Positions 9,099 through 17,327 of a stretch of DNA of 48,595 nucleotides are shown here, piece by piece; the first letter of the stretch is position 1; the number at the start of each line of letters is the position of its first letter. The notes beneath the pieces were generated by a model that did not search any database, had not been told where the DNA came from, and saw nothing but the letters and a program-made list of their open reading frames with translations. Source of the DNA: Clostridiales bacterium (GTDB lineage Bacteria; Bacillota; Clostridia; Oscillospirales; Oscillospiraceae); assembly GCA_014799475.1 (NCBI GenBank), contig JAAVHX010000010.1, forward strand, positions 52,057 to 100,651, read 5' to 3'. The translations under genes and the position numbers were made by a program.

Positions 9099-9127
9099 AT
9101 TGTAACTGTTTTGTAACCAATCGGCAA
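9099..9127 (-). promoter_or_regulatory. sigma-A-type promoter of hydrolase 2
   Basis: TTGCCG, a 17-bp spacer and TACAAT are read on the minus strand, about 33 bp upstream of the start codon. Confidence 0.7.
9101..9117 (+). promoter_or_regulatory. WalR (YycF)-like box over the hydrolase 2 promoter
   Basis: TGTAAC-TGTTT-TGTAAC has both half sites identical to those at hydrolase 1 and the same 5-bp gap. It covers the -10 box and part of the spacer. Confidence 0.6.
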
Positions 9128-9169
9128 GCCACAATGGTTTCCACCCCAAAGAGGATATTCCAAAAAAAC

Positions 9170-9193
9170 GCCCCGCGTCCATGGACGCGGGGC
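9170..9193 (-). terminator. Rho-independent terminator after the APH-like gene
   Basis: A perfect 24-bp palindrome with GCCCCGCGTCCA arms; GTTTTTTTGG follows on the minus strand. It lies 12 bp past the gene's stop codon. Confidence 0.9.
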
Positions 9194-9205
9194 CACGTAT
9201 GACGT

Positions 9206-10060
9206 TCAAATATTGATTATTTTAGATAGTCCTTCATTATACATATAATCTAATTTTCTCGCTTGTCCCCCTAGGATCTGCTCAACAGGGTAATATTCAT
9301 CATTCAAATCCGCTTTTAAAATTGGTATATCTACATTTGGATGATGATAACATTCCAGGACCTTCAATCCAAATTCTCTTCCAATTTCTTCCCTGCTGTC
9401 CTCAAGTAAATATACAAAATCCTTATCTCGGTCAGTAATGGCGGCGTCTCCGAAGTCAATGATACCAACCGCTTTATGATTTTGAACGATGATATGTTTA
9501 CAACTCAAATCATTGTGACACAGAGCTCTGACATAGTTCGCAATTCGTCCATCGTTGAGTATCCTTTGATACAAATCATCCAAATATCCTTTTGATTTAT
9601 CTGGTATTTTATCATAGATCATTTCCCGCAACGCGTCATAATCACTTTTATAATCCTCCATTACATCCCATTCCAATCCGTCAATATCAGGTAACGGCAT
9701 AGAATGCATTTCTCTGAGGAACAGCACAATATCTTGTATCAGCCTATCCTTTTCATCATCACTCATATCGTTGTAAATATCAGGGGTCAGCTTATCGCCT
9801 TTGATCTCCTTATAACCACAAACACCATATTCTTCGCTATAATATTCAATATCAGGTGTTTGTAATGTGAGTTTGCCCTTTAGGTAGTTCAGCACCTGTA
9901 TCTCTTTTTTTAGACTGATCCTTGCTTCATCATGCTTTGACTGTTTAAATACATATTCCTTATTTACAAGATATGCAATACTGTCAAGTCCCTGTCCTAG
10001 GGCGATAACATTGTGAACGGTTAATCCAAATTCACCTTCAATGATTTCTTTGATGTCCAT
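9206..10060 (-). CDS. APH(2'')-like aminoglycoside phosphotransferase family protein
   Basis: A 284-aa kinase-fold protein. LCHNDLSCKHIIV (catalytic loop, HxD-type, about residues 182-194) and VGIIDFGDAAITDRDKDF (metal-binding DFG region, about residues 201-218) are close in pattern to APH(2'')-type enzymes, which phosphorylate aminoglycosides. The later segment EEIGREFGLKVLECYHH is also like that group. The gene is visibly AT-rich, with many ATA, TTA and AAT codons, unlike all its GC-rich neighbours, so it was probably acquired recently. The ATG at 10060 has GAAGGG about 10 bp upstream; a TTG at 10078 is possible. No promoter of its own is evident, so it may be read through from the TSCPD gene 46 bp upstream. 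Resistance activity is unproven. Confidence 0.8.
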   Translation of the reverse strand: MDIKEIIEGEFGLTVHNVIALGQGLDSIAYLVNKEYVFKQSKHDEARISLKKEIQVLNYLKGKLTLQTPDIEYYSEEYGVCGYKEIKGDKLTPDIYNDMSDDEKDRLIQDIVLFLREMHSMPLPDIDGLEWDVMEDYKSDYDALREMIYDKIPDKSKGYLDDLYQRILNDGRIANYVRALCHNDLSCKHIIVQNHKAVGIIDFGDAAITDRDKDFVYLLEDSREEIGREFGLKVLECYHHPNVDIPILKADLNDEYYPVEQILGGQARKLDYMYNEGLSKIINI

Positions 10061-10106
10061 AAGCCAACAGCCCTTCAACTCGATCGCAAATCCTAACTGA
10101 TAGGGC

Positions 10107-10358
10107 CTAATCTAGCTGGGCGGACTTCAGCGCGCGGGCCAGCTGATCCGGGCAGGAGGTGGGCTTCATGCCGCAGCGGATGCCGTCCATCCGGGCAATG
10201 GCCTCGTCCACGCTCATTCCCTTCAGCAGGGAGGAGATACCCTTGAGGTTGCCGTTGCAGCCCCCCAGCACCCGCACCTCCTGGATGACGCCGTCCTCTA
10301 CGTCGATCTCCATTCTCTGGGAGCATACTCCTCTGGGGGTATATTGAATGGTTTGCAT
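10107..10358 (-). CDS. TSCPD domain protein (TIGR03905 family)
   Basis: An 83-aa protein that is essentially one TSCPD domain. It has four conserved Cys (in GVCSQ, LGGCNGN, GIRCGMKP and TSCPDQL) that probably bind zinc, as in the C-terminal domain of some ribonucleotide reductases. The free-standing family has no firm function that I know of. AAAGGAAG precedes the ATG and a strong sigma-A promoter lies 30 bp further up. The APH-like gene follows with no terminator between them. Confidence 0.85.
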   Translation of the reverse strand: MQTIQYTPRGVCSQRMEIDVEDGVIQEVRVLGGCNGNLKGISSLLKGMSVDEAIARMDGIRCGMKPTSCPDQLARALKSAQLD

Positions 10359-10387
10359 AGGTCTCTTCCTTTCTGTTTTTTGCGGTC

Positions 10388-10416
10388 ATTATATCATAGC
10401 CATAACCGAATGACAA
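10388..10416 (-). promoter_or_regulatory. sigma-A-type promoter of the TSCPD gene
   Basis: TTGTCA, 17 bp and a perfect TATAAT on the minus strand. It is back-to-back with the DUF3048 promoter; the two -35 boxes are about 26 bp apart. Confidence 0.85.
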
Positions 10417-10442
10417 GCGCTTTGTCCGCGCCCAATTGTCCA

Positions 10443-10471
10443 TTTACAAGCTTCGACAAAATTGGTATAAT
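10443..10471 (+). promoter_or_regulatory. sigma-A-type promoter of the DUF3048 gene
   Basis: TTTACA, a 17-bp spacer and TATAAT lie about 60 bp upstream of the start codon. Confidence 0.85.
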
Positions 10472-10530
10472 ATGATGTATCTACGTCTGCCCGCCGCCGG
10501 CGGGCGTGTTTTAAGAGGAGGTACCCGTCC

Positions 10531-11619
10531 ATGAAGCGAATCACCTGCCTGTTCTGCGCGCTGCTGCTCCTGCTGTCCGCCGGCTGCGGAAGCGAGAAGC
10601 CGGAGCCCACCGCCGACCCCACCGAGTCCGTCTCCATTGTCCCCGAGACGCCCACCCCGGAACCCACGCCCACCCCCACGCCGGAGCCCGCCTTCTATCA
10701 CCCCCTCACCGGGCTGCCCTGCGAGGAGGATCTGTCCCAGAAGCGCCCGGTGGCCGTCATGCTCAACAATTTGAAGGCCGCCCAGCCCCAGCAGGGCAAC
10801 AGCGACGCGGACATCATCTACGAGATGCTGGCCGAGGGCGGCATCACCCGGATGCTGGCGGTGTATCTGGAGCCGGAGGGCCTGGGCCTCATCGGCTCGG
10901 TGCGCTCCGCCCGGCAGTACTACTGGGAGGTCGCCCAGGGGCATGACGCGGTGTACATCCACGCCGGGGCCAGCCCGGAGTTCTATGAGACTAAAAACAG
11001 GCTGGGCCTGTTTACCGTAGACGGCGTCAACGGCTACTACTCCAGCGCCAGCGCTGGAATGTTTTGGCGGAACCGGGAGCGGGTGCCCGGCCACTACTAC
11101 GCCTATGAGCACTCCCTGCTCACCTCCGGCGAGGCCATCACCACCATGCTGGCTAAATGGGAGCTGGAGGAGCACTCGGACGGCTACACCTATGAAATGA
11201 CCTTTGCCAACGACGGCGCCCCCGCCGGCGGCGTCAGCGCCCTCACTGTCAGCGTCCCCTTCTCCAGCTCCAAGGCCACGGTATTCCGCTATGACGGGGA
11301 CACCGGCCTCTATCTGGCGGAGGAATACGGCGAAGCCTACATCGACGGCAACGACGGCAGCCAGGTGGCGGTCACCAATCTGCTGGCGCTCCAGACCACC
11401 TATACCGTGGTGGATAACGCCGGACGGGTGAAGGTGGATCTGTCCTCCGGCAAGGGCTGGTTTGCCTGCGGCGGCAAGATGATCCCCATCACCTGGGAAA
11501 AGGGCGGCGCGGACCAGCAGCTGCGCTACTTCACCGAGGACGGCCAGCCCCTGGCCCTTGGCCGGGGCGTGAGCTACGTGTGCGTCATCCCCACCAGCCA
11601 AACCGTGACGGCGGAGTGA
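10531..11619 (+). CDS. DUF3048 (YerB-like) lipoprotein
   Basis: A 362-aa exported protein. The N-terminus is a lipoprotein signal with lipobox LLSAGCGS (Cys at about residue 20). A Pro/Thr/Glu-rich linker follows (TPEPTPTPTPEP), then the DUF3048 N-terminal domain (about residues 60-220; PVAVMLNNLKAAQPQQG, RSARQYYWEVAQGHDAVYIHAG) and the C-terminal domain (about 240-360). YerB is the B. subtilis member; its biochemical role is not established. GAGGAGGT lies 8 bp upstream of the ATG. It is divergent from the TSCPD gene. Confidence 0.88.
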   Translation: MKRITCLFCALLLLLSAGCGSEKPEPTADPTESVSIVPETPTPEPTPTPTPEPAFYHPLTGLPCEEDLSQKRPVAVMLNNLKAAQPQQGNSDADIIYEMLAEGGITRMLAVYLEPEGLGLIGSVRSARQYYWEVAQGHDAVYIHAGASPEFYETKNRLGLFTVDGVNGYYSSASAGMFWRNRERVPGHYYAYEHSLLTSGEAITTMLAKWELEEHSDGYTYEMTFANDGAPAGGVSALTVSVPFSSSKATVFRYDGDTGLYLAEEYGEAYIDGNDGSQVAVTNLLALQTTYTVVDNAGRVKVDLSSGKGWFACGGKMIPITWEKGGADQQLRYFTEDGQPLALGRGVSYVCVIPTSQTVTAE

Positions 11620-11746
11620 GTCCTGCCTTTTGTCGTTCAAAAAATTTTCCAGCATAGCGTCGAAAACACGGCGCAAACTACCCTCGTAACCATAAAACCG
11701 GGCTGCCTGCTTATGCAGCCGCCCCGGTTAAAGGAGGTTTTGTACC

Positions 11747-11965
11747 GTGTTTCTGGATAAGATCGCGCTGGCGCTGGCTATCATCGGCGGCCTGAACTGG
11801 GGCTGCGTCGGGCTGTTCCGCCTGGATCTGGTGGCGTTCCTGTTCGGCGGCTCCGCCACCTGGCTGGCCCGCATCGTCTACGTGGTGATCGCGCTGGCCG
11901 CCATCTGGTGTCTCACGCTGCTGTTCCGCGCCGAGGACAACCGGGCCCGGGAGAGCCGCGCCTGA
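11747..11965 (+). CDS. DUF378 family small membrane protein
   Basis: A 72-aa protein read from a GTG start with AAGGAGG 9 bp upstream. Two hydrophobic helices (about residues 5-30 and 38-60) flank the family signature GGLNWGCVGLF; the C-terminus is charged. DUF378 proteins are small inner-membrane proteins of unknown function. It lies 127 bp after the DUF3048 gene, behind an imperfect inverted repeat (about 11695-11730) without a T-run. It converges on the dipeptidase E-like gene. Confidence 0.85.
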   Translation: MFLDKIALALAIIGGLNWGCVGLFRLDLVAFLFGGSATWLARIVYVVIALAAIWCLTLLFRAEDNRARESRA

Positions 11966-11988
11966 CCCAGCGCCCAAGCACAAAAAAG

Positions 11989-12021
11989 CAGCCGCATGGT
12001 TTCCTGCCATGCGGCTGTCTT
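11989..12021. terminator. Bidirectional terminator between the DUF378 gene and the peptidase E-like gene
   Basis: A perfect 11-bp stem (CAGCCGCATGG with its complement) has A-rich DNA on the left and TCTTTTA on the right, between convergent genes. Confidence 0.85.
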
Positions 12022-12024
12022 TTA

Positions 12025-12741
12025 TTATAATAAGGTAATATCGTGTTCCCTGCCGATTTGGGTAAGCACGCCATTTTCGAGGAGATACGCCTCTCCCCGC
12101 AGCTCTTCCCGGCCGTCCCGGCCCAGGAGGTAACTGCCGTCCACCAGAATGTAAAACTTGTGGCCCATGCTGTCGGCGTAGGTGATGTCCTCATAGAGCC
12201 GCATCCCGTCCAGCGTCCAATCCTTGTCCTGGTTGTAGTGCGGGATCGTCATCAGTTTGGTCAGCCCTAGCCCTGGGAGCCACCGCTGATAATCCGGGTC
12301 GATGGCCTCCCCCGGTTCCTCCGGCTGGGCGTAGACCACGTCGGCGGCGTTCATGCTGCCCGCGCTGACGCCCACGATCACGCCGTCCCAGTCCGCCAGC
12401 CGCTCCCGCAGGGCGATGTCCTGGAAAAAGCGGTTCTGGGTGGGCACGTGGCCCCCGCACAGGAAGATCACGTCCGCATTGGCAATCAGTTCGCCGCGTT
12501 GATCCTGGTTCTCCCGGATCAGCACGTCCGCCTGGGTGAACGGGATGCCGATCTCAGCGAAGCTGCCCGGCATATCGTTGAAAAAGCGGTAGGTATGCTC
12601 CGGGTTGTCCGGGTCGGAGGCAACAAACAGCGCCCGACACGGCCCAGGCAGGACCTTTCGCAGCTCGTCCACAAAGCCGTTCACCGGGTTTAGTGACGGA
12701 GAATCGGGCAGGCAGGGGCTGCTGGTGAGGAAATAGACCAT
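12025..12741 (-). CDS. Peptidase S51 / dipeptidase E-like protein
   Basis: A 238-aa protein with the class I glutamine amidotransferase-like fold of S51 peptidases. VGVSAGSMNAAD (about residues 121-132) carries the nucleophile Ser, FLCGGHVPTQN is the loop before it, and IPHYNQDKDW supplies a likely His. Family members cleave Asp-Xaa dipeptides or related substrates, but the substrate here is not predictable. The start lies 9 bp after the icd stop, with AAGGGCG as ribosome site overlapping that stop. Last gene of a DUF975-icd-peptidase operon. Confidence 0.82.
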   Translation of the reverse strand: MVYFLTSSPCLPDSPSLNPVNGFVDELRKVLPGPCRALFVASDPDNPEHTYRFFNDMPGSFAEIGIPFTQADVLIRENQDQRGELIANADVIFLCGGHVPTQNRFFQDIALRERLADWDGVIVGVSAGSMNAADVVYAQPEEPGEAIDPDYQRWLPGLGLTKLMTIPHYNQDKDWTLDGMRLYEDITYADSMGHKFYILVDGSYLLGRDGREELRGEAYLLENGVLTQIGREHDITLL

Positions 12742-12750
12742 GGCTCGCCC

Positions 12751-13950
12751 TTACAACCTTTCCCGGATGGCCCGGAGGAACTCCAGCCCAGTCACCTTCT
12801 GGGCCTTGGCCTCGCCCTCCCACAGGCCCACCAGGTCGCCGGTCATGATACCGCTCTCGATGGTGTCGATGGCGGCCTGCTCCAGCTTGCGGGCAAAGGC
12901 GGTCAACTCGGGCAGATCGTCCAACTCGCCCCGCTTGGCCAGGGCCCCCGTCCAGGCAAAGATGGTAGCCATGGGGTTGGTGGACACCTGCTCCCCCTTC
13001 AGGTGGCGGTAATAGTGCTGGGTAACGGTGCCGTGGGCGGCCTCGTACTCGTAGTTGCCGTCGGGGGACACCAGCACAGAGGTCATCATGGCCAGGGAGC
13101 CGAAGGCGGTGGACACCATGTCGCTCATCACGTCGCCGTCGTAGTTCTTGCAGGCCCAGATGAAGCCGCCGCTAGAGCGGATCACCCGCGCCACCGCGTC
13201 GTCGATGAGGGTATAGAAGTAGGTGATCCCGGCCTGTTTAAATTTCTCCGCATATTCCGCCTCGTATACCTCGGCGAACACATCCTTAAAGGTGTGATCG
13301 TACTGCTTGGAGATGGTGTCCTTGGTGGAGAACCACAGATCCTGGCGGGTGTCCAGGGCGAACTTAAAGCAGGAGTGGGCAAAGGAGGTGATGGAGGCGT
13401 TCACGTTGAACTGCCCCTGGAGTACGCCGGGGCCGTCGAACTGATGGATGGTCTGGCGCTTCTCCCGGCCATCCGCGCCGGTGAACACCAGCTCCGCCGT
13501 GCCGGGGCCGGGAACCTTGTACTCGGCGGCCTTGTACACGTCGCCGAAGGCGTGACGGGCGATGGTGATGGGGTGCCGCCAGTTCTTCACCACCGGGTTT
13601 AAGCCCTTCACCATGATGGGGGAGCGGAACACAGTGCCGTCCAGAATGGCGCGGATGGTGCCGTTGGGGGACCTCCACATCTGGGACAGCTTGTACTCCT
13701 CCACCCGCTGGGCATTGGGTGTAATGGTGGCGCACTTGACAGCCACGCCGTACTTTTTGGTGGCCTCGGCGGCGTCAATGGTCACTTGGTCGCCCGTCTC
13801 CTCCCGGTGGGGCAGGCCCAGGTCGTAGTATTCCGTCTTGAGGTCGATATACGGCTCCAGCAGCTCCTCTTTGATCTGCTGCCAGAGGATGCGGGTCATC
13901 TCGTCGCCGTCCATCTCCACCAGAGGGGTTTTCATTTGCAGTTTATCCAT
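12751..13950 (-). CDS. icd: NADP-dependent isocitrate dehydrogenase (type II)
   Basis: A 399-aa enzyme that converts isocitrate to 2-oxoglutarate with NADP reduction, supplying 2-oxoglutarate for glutamate synthesis in anaerobes without a full TCA cycle. The sequence follows the homodimeric eukaryote-like subfamily: MDGDEMTRILW near the start, CATITPNAQRVEEYKLSQMW, SPNGTIRAILDGTVFRSPI for substrate binding, NYDGDVMSDMVSTAFGSLAMM and EAAHGTVTQHYY. The length fits the family. It lies 36 bp after the DUF975 gene and 9 bp before the peptidase gene. Confidence 0.95.
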   Translation of the reverse strand: MDKLQMKTPLVEMDGDEMTRILWQQIKEELLEPYIDLKTEYYDLGLPHREETGDQVTIDAAEATKKYGVAVKCATITPNAQRVEEYKLSQMWRSPNGTIRAILDGTVFRSPIMVKGLNPVVKNWRHPITIARHAFGDVYKAAEYKVPGPGTAELVFTGADGREKRQTIHQFDGPGVLQGQFNVNASITSFAHSCFKFALDTRQDLWFSTKDTISKQYDHTFKDVFAEVYEAEYAEKFKQAGITYFYTLIDDAVARVIRSSGGFIWACKNYDGDVMSDMVSTAFGSLAMMTSVLVSPDGNYEYEAAHGTVTQHYYRHLKGEQVSTNPMATIFAWTGALAKRGELDDLPELTAFARKLEQAAIDTIESGIMTGDLVGLWEGEAKAQKVTGLEFLRAIRERL

Positions 13951-13986
13951 GGGTTTTCGTCCCTTTCTTTTCCGGTTTGTTATCAG

Positions 13987-15138
13987 TTAGTCCCAGGGGT
14001 CGTCCTTGGGGGACTTGGGGGGCTGCTGGGGCGGATCCCCGCCGTCCCGCGGGCCGGAACCGACGCCTGTGCCCGAGGTGGGGCCGGACGTCCAGTTATA
14101 TCCGGAGCCGGACTGCCGCTGTCCCCAGCCGCCGCTGGGGCCCCAGCCATAGCCGCCGGCGGGGGTGCTGTCCACCCCCCGGATGCAGTCGTAAAACAGG
14201 GCCTTCGCGCCGGTGATATAGGGGGTGAGCCACAGGTTAAAGATAGCGAGGATGAGCCACGCCACCAGGAGCAAGCCGAGACCGGCCAATATACCAAAGG
14301 TCTCGATCGGGATGCCGGCGGCCGACGGCCCATAGGCGCCCATACGGACGGCGGACAGCAGCATGGGCATGGCACATGCGATGATGATACCGGCCTCCAG
14401 CAGATGCCAGCCGATGAAGGACAGCTCCAGCACAAACAGCCTGCCGGTATTCCCGTTCTCCCGCATCAGCCGTTTGCTCTCCCAGATGGCGTCCATGCCG
14501 GTGAGGCCCTGGTCGACGATCACGAAATCCACCATAGCGTACCGCAGGGTGACCCATGCCAGCCCGACAGCGTACGCGATGTAAATGGCGAGGATCAGGA
14601 TCATCCCCATAACGGGGGAGTCGAGCAGCAGGATGGTGATAAAAATCAGCCCAAACATGGCGGCGCCCAGCAGCAGCCCCCACAGGGCGCGGAACACCCC
14701 CGCCAAAAGCTTGGTGAACAGCACGCCACCCCACCGGGGGAAGTGGCCAAACAGCGCGTCGGTCTGGGGCTGCTCCCCCCGCACCATGGCCAGGCAGAAC
14801 TTGTGGTAGCCCGTCCGCATGAAATCCGCCCACAGGGTGGCGATCAGGGCGGCCAGAACAAAGCCCACAAACAGGGCCAGGGCCAGCCGCTGGGGCCCAA
14901 AGTACACCACCATATACTGGATGGCGGCAAGCGGATCCCTCTGCTGCCGGACCACCAGCTCGGCGTACATCCCGGTCACGTCGTTCCCGCCGGACGCCGC
15001 TCTCAGGATCCCGTTGACGACCTGGGTCCCGATGCTGACGATGATGGTGAACAGCAGGGTAACGAGCATGGGACGGGGGCGCTGGTACTTCATGGCCTGC
15101 CGTGCCTTCCGCTTCAGCTGTGCGCGATGATATTCCAC
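13987..15138 (-). CDS. DUF975 family multi-pass membrane protein
   Basis: A 383-aa protein read from a GTG start at 15138, because AGGAGG sits 7 bp upstream; the open frame extends further up but crosses the promoter. Five or six hydrophobic segments are visible, for example LVTLLFTIIVSIGTQVV, LALFVGFVLAALIATLWA, MFGLIFITILLL and FGILAGLGLLLVAWLILAIF. The motif LSFIGWHLLEAGI and the late YITGAKALFYDCI are typical of DUF975. A Gly/Pro/Ser-rich cytoplasmic-type tail of about 65 residues ends KSPKDDPWD. Function unknown. First gene of the operon with icd. Confidence 0.75.
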   Translation of the reverse strand: MEYHRAQLKRKARQAMKYQRPRPMLVTLLFTIIVSIGTQVVNGILRAASGGNDVTGMYAELVVRQQRDPLAAIQYMVVYFGPQRLALALFVGFVLAALIATLWADFMRTGYHKFCLAMVRGEQPQTDALFGHFPRWGGVLFTKLLAGVFRALWGLLLGAAMFGLIFITILLLDSPVMGMILILAIYIAYAVGLAWVTLRYAMVDFVIVDQGLTGMDAIWESKRLMRENGNTGRLFVLELSFIGWHLLEAGIIIACAMPMLLSAVRMGAYGPSAAGIPIETFGILAGLGLLLVAWLILAIFNLWLTPYITGAKALFYDCIRGVDSTPAGGYGWGPSGGWGQRQSGSGYNWTSGPTSGTGVGSGPRDGGDPPQQPPKSPKDDPWD

Positions 15139-15192
15139 AACAATGCCTCCTTCATGGGGCGCGGGACGCACGTCCCTTCCGCCAGACGCTCT

Positions 15193-15230
15193 GCCGCCGT
15201 GCGCCGCACGGCGATCGCTGATATTATACC
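15193..15230 (-). repeat. 38-bp leader repeat, copy A
   Basis: Matches 23284-23321 in opposite orientation at 35 of 38 positions. On the minus strand it starts at the -10 box (GGTATAATATCAGCGATC) and continues into a CGCCGTGC/GCACGGCG hairpin in the leader of the DUF975 gene. Confidence 0.75.
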
Positions 15231-15251
15231 GTAGGCGGGAAAAAAATGCAA
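15223..15251 (-). promoter_or_regulatory. sigma-A-type promoter of the DUF975-icd-peptidase operon
   Basis: TTGCAT, a 17-bp spacer and TATAAT on the minus strand. The -10 box forms the edge of the 38-bp repeat. Confidence 0.8.
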
Positions 15252-15295
15252 TAGAAACCGGTCCGCGATCCCGAACGGCCCATCCCACATAACCA

Positions 15296-15325
15296 TTGAC
15301 AAAACAGGGCAACATTGGTTAAACT
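15296..15325 (+). promoter_or_regulatory. Probable promoter of the Ca2+/Na+ antiporter gene
   Basis: A perfect TTGACA is followed after 18 bp by TAAACT (4 of 6 matches), about 78 bp upstream of the start codon. Confidence 0.6.
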
Positions 15326-15402
15326 ATATTTGTATTCATACGCTCGTCTGCATGCGAGCCTGCCCCCGCCAAACCGCGCGGAGGCTTTGGGAGGTATTAC
15401 AA

Positions 15403-16374
15403 ATGATTGTCCCGGTTCTTTTGTTCGCCGTGGGGCTGGTCTTTCTCATCAAGGGGGGCGACTGGTTTGTGGACGGCGCCACCGGCATCGCCCGGCGGTT
15501 CGGCCTGCCCGAGCTGCTCATCGGCGCCACGGTGGTGTCCATCGGCACCACCCTGCCCGAGGTGATGGTATCCACCACCTCCGCCCTCAGCGGCCACGGC
15601 GAGATCGCCTACGGCAACGCCATCGGCTCCGTCATCTGCAACACCGCCCTCATCGCCGCCATCACGGTAGCCGTCCGCCCCGGCAAGGTGGATCCCAAGT
15701 CTCTGCGCCTGCCGGTGGCCTTTTTCTTCATCGCCGCCGGCACTTACGTCGGCATCGCCTACACCGCCGGCTACTTCAGCCAGGTGTCCGGGTTCTTCTT
15801 CCTGGCCCTGTTCCTGGCCTATATGGCCGCCACCGTGTGGCAGATGAAGTCCGGCGGCCGCTCCAAGGCCCGCCCCCGTCCCGAGCCCCAAGAGGCGGAG
15901 GGCTCCACCCTCAAGGACGTGGTCATGATCGTCATTGGGGCCGCCCTCATCGCCGTGGGCGCCAACCTTCTGGTGGAAAACGGCACCCTCATCGCCCAGG
16001 CCCTGGGCGTGCCCGAGTCGGTCATCGCCCTGACCTTCGTGGCCCTGGGCACCTCCCTGCCCGAGCTGGTCACCGCCATCACCTCCCTGGCCAAGGGCCA
16101 CGGGGCGCTGTCCCTGGGCAACGTCATCGGCGCCAACCTGTTCAACCTGGTGCTGGTGTCCGGCGTGTCAGTGGCCCTGGCCCCCTTCCCCGTTCCCCGG
16201 AGCTCCACCATCGCGGGGTATAACGCCTCGCTGGTGCTGGACATCCCGGTGATGCTGTTCGTCATGGGCTTCCTCACCCTCCCCACCCTGGTGCGGGGGA
16301 AGCTCAGCCGGTTCCAGGGCATCGTCCTGCTGGCAGTCTACGCCGCGTTCTGCGTCATCCAGTTCACCATCTGA
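15403..16374 (+). CDS. Calcium/sodium antiporter (CaCA family, YrbG-like)
   Basis: A 323-aa membrane protein with about ten hydrophobic helices and the two inverted alpha repeats of the family: GATVVSIGTTLPEVMVS (about residues 47-63) and ALTFVALGTSLPELVTA (about 208-224). Each is followed by a GN(A/V)IG(S/A) motif, and the Glu of each LPE binds cation. A charged loop (about residues 150-180) splits the halves. It exchanges Ca2+ for Na+ (or K+) across the membrane. The ATG at 15403 has GGAGGT 7 bp upstream. Confidence 0.92.
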   Translation: MIVPVLLFAVGLVFLIKGGDWFVDGATGIARRFGLPELLIGATVVSIGTTLPEVMVSTTSALSGHGEIAYGNAIGSVICNTALIAAITVAVRPGKVDPKSLRLPVAFFFIAAGTYVGIAYTAGYFSQVSGFFFLALFLAYMAATVWQMKSGGRSKARPRPEPQEAEGSTLKDVVMIVIGAALIAVGANLLVENGTLIAQALGVPESVIALTFVALGTSLPELVTAITSLAKGHGALSLGNVIGANLFNLVLVSGVSVALAPFPVPRSSTIAGYNASLVLDIPVMLFVMGFLTLPTLVRGKLSRFQGIVLLAVYAAFCVIQFTI

Positions 16375-16409
16375 ATCGGGCGCCCTCGCCCCAAAAGGAG
16401 ATGCTACCT

Positions 16410-17321
16410 ATGAAGAAACCGGTCCTCGTCATCATGGCCGCCGGCATGGGCAGCCGCTACGGCGGACTTAAGCAGATGGACCCCATCGGGAGCCACGGCC
16501 AGGTCATTTTGGACTATTCCATTTATGACGCCCGCCGCGCCGGATTTGAGACCGTGGTCTTTGTCATCAAGCATGAGATCGAGGCAGACTTCAAGCAGCG
16601 TGTTGGCCGGCGGGTGGAACGGTACATAGATGTGCGCTACGCGTTCCAGCGCATGGATGATCTGCCGGAGGGGTACTCTATCCCCGAGGGGCGGGCCAAG
16701 CCCTGGGGCACCGCCCAGGCGGCGCTGGCGGCCCAGCCCTTTGTGGACGGCCCCTTCGCCATCCTCAACGCCGACGATTACTACGGCCCCGAGGCATTCC
16801 GGGTCATCTACGACCACCTGTGCGCCCACCCGTCCGGCAGCGAGTACGCCATGGTAGCCTACCGTCTGGAGAACACCGTCACCGACTACGGCCACGTGGC
16901 CCGGGGGGTGTGCCAGGTGGGGGCGGACGGCTGTCTCACCGGCATTGTGGAGCGCACCCACATCGAAAAGGGCCCGCCCCCCCGGTTCACCGAGGACGGC
17001 GGGGCGACCTGGACCACCCTTCCCGGGGACGCCATGGTGTCTATGAACTTCTGGGGCTTCACCCCCACCCTGCTGGAGCAGGCCCGGGAGCGGTTCCCCA
17101 TTTTCCTGGACAACGCACTGGCCCAAAACCCCATGAAAGCGGAATATCTGCTGCCCACCCTGGTGGGCCAGCTGGTGGGCGAGGGGCAGGCCCGGGTCCG
17201 CACCCTGTCCTCCGGGGACAAGTGGTACGGCGTCACCTATCAGGAGGACAAGCCCGCTGTGGCCGCCGCCATCGCCAAAATGACCGCGGACGGGCTGTAT
17301 CCCGACGAGCTGTGGCCCTGA
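16410..17321 (+). CDS. Sugar-phosphate nucleotidyltransferase-like protein (NTP_transferase)
   Basis: A 303-aa GT-A-fold protein. It begins with the nucleotide-binding loop VIMAAGMGSRYGGLKQMDPIG (about residues 7-27), then PWGTAQA and the metal-binding ILNADDYYG (about residues 112-120). AAGGAG lies 9 bp before the ATG at 16410, which is better than the ATG at 16401. The protein is close in style to glucose-1-phosphate uridylyl/thymidylyltransferases but not a canonical GalU. It converges on galT across a shared terminator, and similar genes accompany galactose or N-acetylhexosamine pathways in Clostridia, so it may make a UDP-sugar. That role is inference. Confidence 0.8.
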   Translation: MKKPVLVIMAAGMGSRYGGLKQMDPIGSHGQVILDYSIYDARRAGFETVVFVIKHEIEADFKQRVGRRVERYIDVRYAFQRMDDLPEGYSIPEGRAKPWGTAQAALAAQPFVDGPFAILNADDYYGPEAFRVIYDHLCAHPSGSEYAMVAYRLENTVTDYGHVARGVCQVGADGCLTGIVERTHIEKGPPPRFTEDGGATWTTLPGDAMVSMNFWGFTPTLLEQARERFPIFLDNALAQNPMKAEYLLPTLVGQLVGEGQARVRTLSSGDKWYGVTYQEDKPAVAAAIAKMTADGLYPDELWP

Positions 17322-17327
17322 TTATAA

